Source of the DNA: Tubiluchus corallicola | Lineage: Eukaryota > Priapulida > Priapulimorpha > Priapulimorphida > Tubiluchidae | Length of the DNA stretch: 64,000 nt | Assembly (NCBI GenBank): GCA_030141605.1 | Contig: JAQGDQ010000275.1 | Coordinates: 186,001-250,000, forward strand | Reading direction: 5' to 3' | Shown: one piece after another, positions 59,806 through 64,000 of the stretch | Layout of the letters: every line of letters begins with the position of its first letter | Numbering within the stretch: position 1 is the first letter of the stretch | The notes under the pieces: generated by a model | What the model was told of the DNA's origin: nothing | The model's database searches: none | The model's input: the letters and a program-made list of their open reading frames with translations, nothing else | Translations under genes and position numbers: made by a program

Positions 59806-60464
59806 ATAAAACAACTGCTCTCTAAACGCAAAAAAATCAGAAGTAATGAAACAGTGTGAGATTACACAGAAACGTTACAGTAATCATGCACTGTTTCATT
59901 ACTTAATAATCCTTGCAATTTGGAAACGTTTGGAAACTACGGTAAATTCAGCACCCTGTTACACGTGGCTGTCTGGCGTTGCAATTTGTGATTTTAATGA
60001 GATTCACGAAGAATGATTCAAAATAATCGTGTTTACATGTATGAGAAAACAGTCCAACCTTTGGAGTTAAATTAATTTCAAATATACGTGTTCGTGGTAC
60101 AAGGTACTTTGACCTGCGGTCCCCACATTTGTGCCCAGAGTGGAAAACGGTAACGTGATCTCGTTGTTGACCTTTCAATCGATGACGTCATTCTACTAAA
60201 CTCAGCTGTAGTGAAAGGGCTTCCTTCTTTTTATACATTATGCACACACGCGTAACTTTATCAAAGCTTTCTGAACTGAATTATTTCCACTCTCGCGGGA
60301 TCTGTACACAGCAAACCGCCATGCTCACTCATCATGCGCTTTAAAAGCGTTTATTTCATTATTGCTCCACTAATTTGCCTCGCCATTCGATGATGCAAGT
60401 CATGACGTTGGATTAGCGCTGATCTAATTACATTACTAGCGCCTGGGGGAAGCCGGATTTTTTG

Positions 60465-60465
<1 letters not shown>
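59806..60465. other. Intergenic, no gene recognised
   Basis: A 76-codon minus-strand ORF at 59948-60178 has no recognised motif. Nothing else found. Confidence 0.35.
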
Positions 60466-60528
<63 letters not shown>

Positions 60529-60567
60529 GGAGAGGAAGAGGGAGAAGAGAGATGGAGAGAGAGAGAT
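60466..60567. repeat. (GA)n microsatellite
   Basis: About 55 bp of pure GA, then interrupted GA/GGA. Confidence 0.94.
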
Positions 60568-60649
60568 TCGTTCATTCAAAATCTTTTCTTTTATTCGTTC
60601 ATTCAAAGTTTTATATTTATAAAATAAAATAAAATATAAGTACAGATAC

Positions 60650-60720
60650 GATATATATATATATATACAACATAATTATATGTTGTATTATATTACGATT
60701 ATATTACGTAATACATATAA
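60650..60720. repeat. AT-rich hairpin region
   Basis: An (AT)n run followed by TACAACATAattATATGTTGTA, a 9-bp stem palindrome. Confidence 0.7.
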
Positions 60721-60724
60721 TAAG

Positions 60725-60786
60725 GGGAGAAAAAGGAGAGATGGAGAGAGAGAGGGGGAGAGGGGAGAGAGGGGAGGGAGAGAGAG

Positions 60787-60826
<40 letters not shown>

Positions 60827-60828
60827 AG
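60725..60828. repeat. Interrupted (GA)n microsatellite
   Basis: GA with GGGGA and GCGA interruptions, then a pure GA run. Confidence 0.93.
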
Positions 60829-61351
60829 ACAGAAAGACAAGGATAGTAAAAATCGCGTTTTCTTTTTATATTTGCATACATTGACCTACAATTTATTCAT
60901 GAGTTTTAGCTGGAGCGTGCAGAATTTGCAGCCAGCGCAATTAGCTGCATGCCATGACAAGATGACCTTAATTATTGTCGCAGGCGAACTTCGTCAGTAG
61001 TGATAATATAAAGTATGCCAAGGCTGAAGCGAATATAATTAATTTCGGCAACTGAGTTGCAATGTGACTAGGAATGTCTAACTAATAATCTGTTGCCAAT
61101 TTAGAATTCTAAGACTGGCTTCTAGAATTTCTCGCGAATGTGAACTGCATCTAAAGTTATTGATAGTGCATATGCCAGAAGGATAATGGGACTCATATTT
61201 GATGATGAGGCTATGCTACTGGGAATGCTCTGTTAGATCGTCGAAAGTAGGATAAAGTTAATATGACCAATGCACTTTTCTGGGAATGAAGAATTCAGCA
61301 CTATTATATTGGTTATAACTATCGTTTAGGACATAGCGCAGGGATAGCACC
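60829..61351. other. Intergenic, no gene recognised
   Basis: No feature identified. Confidence 0.35.
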
Positions 61352-61978
61352 TTAAAGGACAAGAAAATGGGTACCGAAAGTTGATTATAGAAATATCGGT
61401 TTAAGAAATTATATTACTTTATAGCAATTTTATGCGTATACCGTACTCGAGTTGAAAAGATTATTTGTTTGTTTTCATTTTAAATCTCCCACAATACTGT
61501 TCCGACGGCGCCATTACATGACGTCACTTACGCAAATGTAAATCAGGGAAAGAAAAGTACATGTTAAATTATGTCCCAAAAACCTTCCATGCAAATCTAT
61601 ATACTTAGCTTTTCGCTTACCTGCTAGAAAGACTTATGTAACTAGAAAAGAAAATTGTTAATTATTTAAAATGCTTTCACCAATTGGTAAAATGTCGCTG
61701 ACTCACGCTCCAGGGTGCACCACTCACTAACCAAAAACGTATTTTTAATTGACAAAACACATTAATTTTAAATTTTACTTAATCGGTGACACTACAGTGG
61801 AATGTGCGCTACGAATACTCTGATTATTTTTTCAAACTTTACAGAGTGTTATCTAAATTTGTTTCAAATGACCTATCGTCAGAATGGCTGCCTCTAACGG
61901 TCATCGCGGGTGTTTAAATTTACAAGTTTTATACAGCGTTATTGCCGACGCAAGTCTAATATGCAAAAATGTATTATG
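61352..61978 (-). mobile_element. TTAA family 1 element, long form
   Basis: Starts TTAAAGGACAAGAAAATGG, carries GGCGCCATTACATGACGTCA, then the inverse core to GACGCAAGTCTAATATGC. The last part of the right end is missing and is replaced by the SINE-like unit. Confidence 0.8.
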
Positions 61979-62110
61979 TACACGCGAGCTTGGTAGAGGA
62001 ACCAGTGGTACCATTTTTCAAGTTTTTGATAAAACTTAGTCAGTCAGGAGTTGAACCCAGAACCTCGCGGGTGGGAAGCGAGCATGCTACTATTAAGCTA
62101 CGCGGCCCAG
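61979..62110 (-). repeat. tRNA-derived SINE-like unit (Gly-like head)
   Basis: On the minus strand a perfect A box TAGCTTAATAG (62100-62090) and a perfect B box GGTTCAACTCC (62057-62047) are 32 nt apart. Between them CTCGC...GCGAG forms an anticodon stem with CCC in the loop. The loop is 9 nt instead of 7 and the acceptor stem does not close, so this is a SINE head or tRNA pseudogene, not a working tRNA. A body of about 65 bp follows. Confidence 0.55.
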
Positions 62111-62160
62111 TGCGATGAACCTAGTTCACATCGGTTGAATCTATAATTTTTTGTAAGCAG

Positions 62161-62553
62161 CAGAGGCGTAGTCAATTTCTAAAGTTAGCGCATAAAAAAG
62201 CGCCGTGACGTTATGAAGCTATTACACATATTTGTCTAATGCACAACAGACAATATCAGACAAGAATACGTTATAATAATTAGATTTGGGGCAATTTGAT
62301 CTCTGGTTCAATCAGTCAACCTTGACAAATGAGTCGCCTAAATGTACACTCTTGTAAAAAACACAGGCGACACGGTTGTGACTCCAGAAAATTCTTCCAA
62401 GGCCATGTCATTAAAAAACAAATAAAAAGATTCTACTTTTATCGTACACATTAACTAAATAATTAGAAAAATTGCTGAAAAGGCACCACTTTTGTAAAAT
62501 GTGCTCGGAGGAGCAGTTGCTCCCCCATACCTCCCCTATTAGCTACGCCACTG
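62161..62553. mobile_element. hAT-type MITE with perfect 8-bp target duplication
   Basis: The 393-bp unit begins CAGAGGCGTAGTCAATTTC and ends with the inverse of CAGTGGCGTAGCTAATAG. GTAAGCAG precedes it at 62153-62160 and follows at 62554-62561. CAGTGGCGTAGC ends are typical of animal hAT elements. No transposase. Confidence 0.9.
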
Positions 62554-62624
62554 GTAAGCAGGTCTTTTTTTAAAACAAATTTAGAAGTCTATTATTGTCG
62601 CAACGAAAAAGTTTAAAGGAAACT

Positions 62625-62815
62625 GCTCCAATTTTTCGTTTCTTTAAAAGACATGACCTTGTTTTTTCGCTTCTTAATAAGGAGTGGTCCCGCTTTTGCT
62701 TTTTATAAAAAGTGTTCCATTATTTCGTTTCCCAACAAGATTCCTCTTGTTTTTTCGCTTTATTTGGAAAAATGTGCTCCCATTTTTGTTTCTTTATAAG
62801 AATGGTCCCATTTTA
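62625..62815 (+). repeat. Degenerate tandem repeat, period about 37 bp
   Basis: Recurring TTTTCGTTTC / TTTTCGCTTC, TTTATAAGAA-like and GGTCCC / GCTCCC segments, about five units. Confidence 0.65.
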
Positions 62816-63037
62816 CAAGGTTACCTAAGATCACAAGCACATCACTTAAGAATTGAGACCGGTAGATGGGCTGGCGAAGAAACCAAAGACCATGCACATG
62901 AGAAGAGACACAAACAGAAAACATGTGAAATTAGAAGAAAATATCCTAGAGTGAACTTTTCTGCACTGTCTAATATTAAGCAGAGCAACCGTGCATTTGA
63001 AATTTGCTCTCAAGTGTTACAAACTTTTCAAAACTAA
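62814..63037 (+). pseudogene. Retroelement-derived protein fragment (LRIETGRW motif)
   Basis: The last about 74 codons of an open frame contain LRSQAHHLRIETGRW. In many invertebrate LINE-type proteins a block of this kind precedes a zinc-binding segment near the C-terminus. Here the expected paired Cys residues are missing and a basic stretch (HEKRHKQKTCEIRRK) follows. The upstream part of the frame is encoded by the tandem repeat and is not real protein. Assignment is from motif memory only. Confidence 0.35.
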
Positions 63038-63584
63038 CAGTGGTTTTATTAATATTTACTATTCGCTTAAAATATCAAACTAAAATGTGTAACCACTTTT
63101 TCACCGGTATAAAGTTGGTACAACTATTTTATTTTATATACTAATAATGTTGCGGGGTTGAGCTTCGCTCTGTTTTGCGTTCAAACTTTTTCACTCACTC
63201 AAAGACACAGATATACGGGCTGTATGTTATTTGTTAGTCTTGTTAAAGTAAAATACCTCTATAAATTTTAAATGTACTAGTCTTACCTGAATGGAATTCA
63301 TAAACCCCGCTTCCGTTTGGCTCTAAAGTCGAATACTCACCTGTTTTCATCTGCAAGTCTATAAATACAAGTGCCGCGTCCTGTTTCTTTGAGTTCGGTG
63401 GCTGTTGGTGTTTGTAACGCTAAACAGGACAAGCCAGCACCCTTCCTCCCTGGCCTTCCAACAGTTTCAGCGTAATGTGAAGGTGTGGTGGGCTCTCAAG
63501 GGTAGATTGGTTTTCTGTGTTTTTCATGTTTAGCCAGCTGTATGTTTCGGTTATGAGAAGCGAACTTTGTCTAACAGTAAGAAA
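63038..63584. other. Intergenic, no gene recognised
   Basis: No feature identified. Confidence 0.35.
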
Positions 63585-63890
63585 GACAAGATGATTTTTC
63601 ATACACTACCCCATTCTCAAATTCGATAAAAAGTATACATTTAACATCAGTAATACTGCAAAAGCGTTTCTGGTAATTAAATAATTGATTAAAAACTTAA
63701 TTAACGGCGGGCGAGCCCAACTATCGATGACGTCACAAACGAACATAATTTTCAACAGTAAAAATATTCCACGAGCGCGTTGCACGTGTTTGCGAAAGCG
63801 AAAATTGAAGTACAGTGTGCAGTGTATGCAGTGTGTTGTACTAAAACTAGGCAAGCTTCAAGATAAAAATTTCATATTTGCCACTGTTAT
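63585..63890 (-). mobile_element. TTAA family 3 element, partial, minus orientation
   Basis: Inverse copy from AAGACAAGATGATTTTTCAT through GGCGGGCGAGCCCAACT and TTGCACGTGTTTGCGAAAG to CTAGGCAAGCTTCAAG. The far half is absent. Confidence 0.75.
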
Positions 63891-64000
63891 CTAGTTTTTA
63901 GAAAGTTAGTAAGTTAGCTAAATTCTTTTGGTCGGGCCTTATACCGCTCTTTTTAAGCTGGTGAATGTCTCCCAGTTGCTTGCTTTGTTAGTTCTGTTTT

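Overview
The window is nuclear DNA of an animal, most likely a marine invertebrate; I cannot name the phylum from sequence alone. The grounds are two conserved genes with animal orthologs and GT-AG introns, AT-rich non-coding DNA, many non-autonomous transposons, decayed non-LTR retrotransposons and dense microsatellites. No prokaryotic, organellar or CRISPR features are seen. TTAGGG-type motifs occur only inside a small interspersed element, so they do not mark a chromosome end.

Layout. (1) 4.4-15.4 kb, minus strand: a complete nine-exon gene for EIPR1 (TSSC1), the WD40 partner of the EARP/GARP tethering complexes, whose introns hold several inserted elements. (2) 15.4-22.5 kb: the interval between two divergently transcribed genes. 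It holds a TATA box with a heat-shock-element-like cluster at 16.55-16.59 kb (a promoter, or part of a solo LTR), a decayed plus-strand LINE at about 18.1-19.7 kb and a 5'-truncated minus-strand LINE at 21.4-22.1 kb. (3) 22.48-26.22 kb, plus strand: a complete two-exon DUS3L gene (tRNA-dihydrouridine synthase 3), with almost all of its coding sequence in one 1.8-kb exon. (4) 26.4-64 kb: no supported host gene. It is a mosaic of MITE-like elements (TTAA-flanked families, hAT-type elements with 8-bp target duplications, a pogo-like element), one tRNA-derived SINE, a retroelement protein fragment, and long GA, CA, GAT, CAGT and CT tracts and minisatellites.

The two genes have unrelated housekeeping roles (endosome-to-Golgi and recycling traffic; tRNA modification), and nothing suggests they work together. 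I found no new enzymatic or defence system. The observations most worth follow-up are three TIR element families sharing TTAAAGG-type termini; a small hAT-type element with a TTAGGG-like core nested in one of them; the heat-shock-type promoter facing EIPR1; and splice-acceptor motifs just 5' of both start codons (5'-UTR introns or spliced-leader trans-splicing), with a short uORF overlapping the EIPR1 start.
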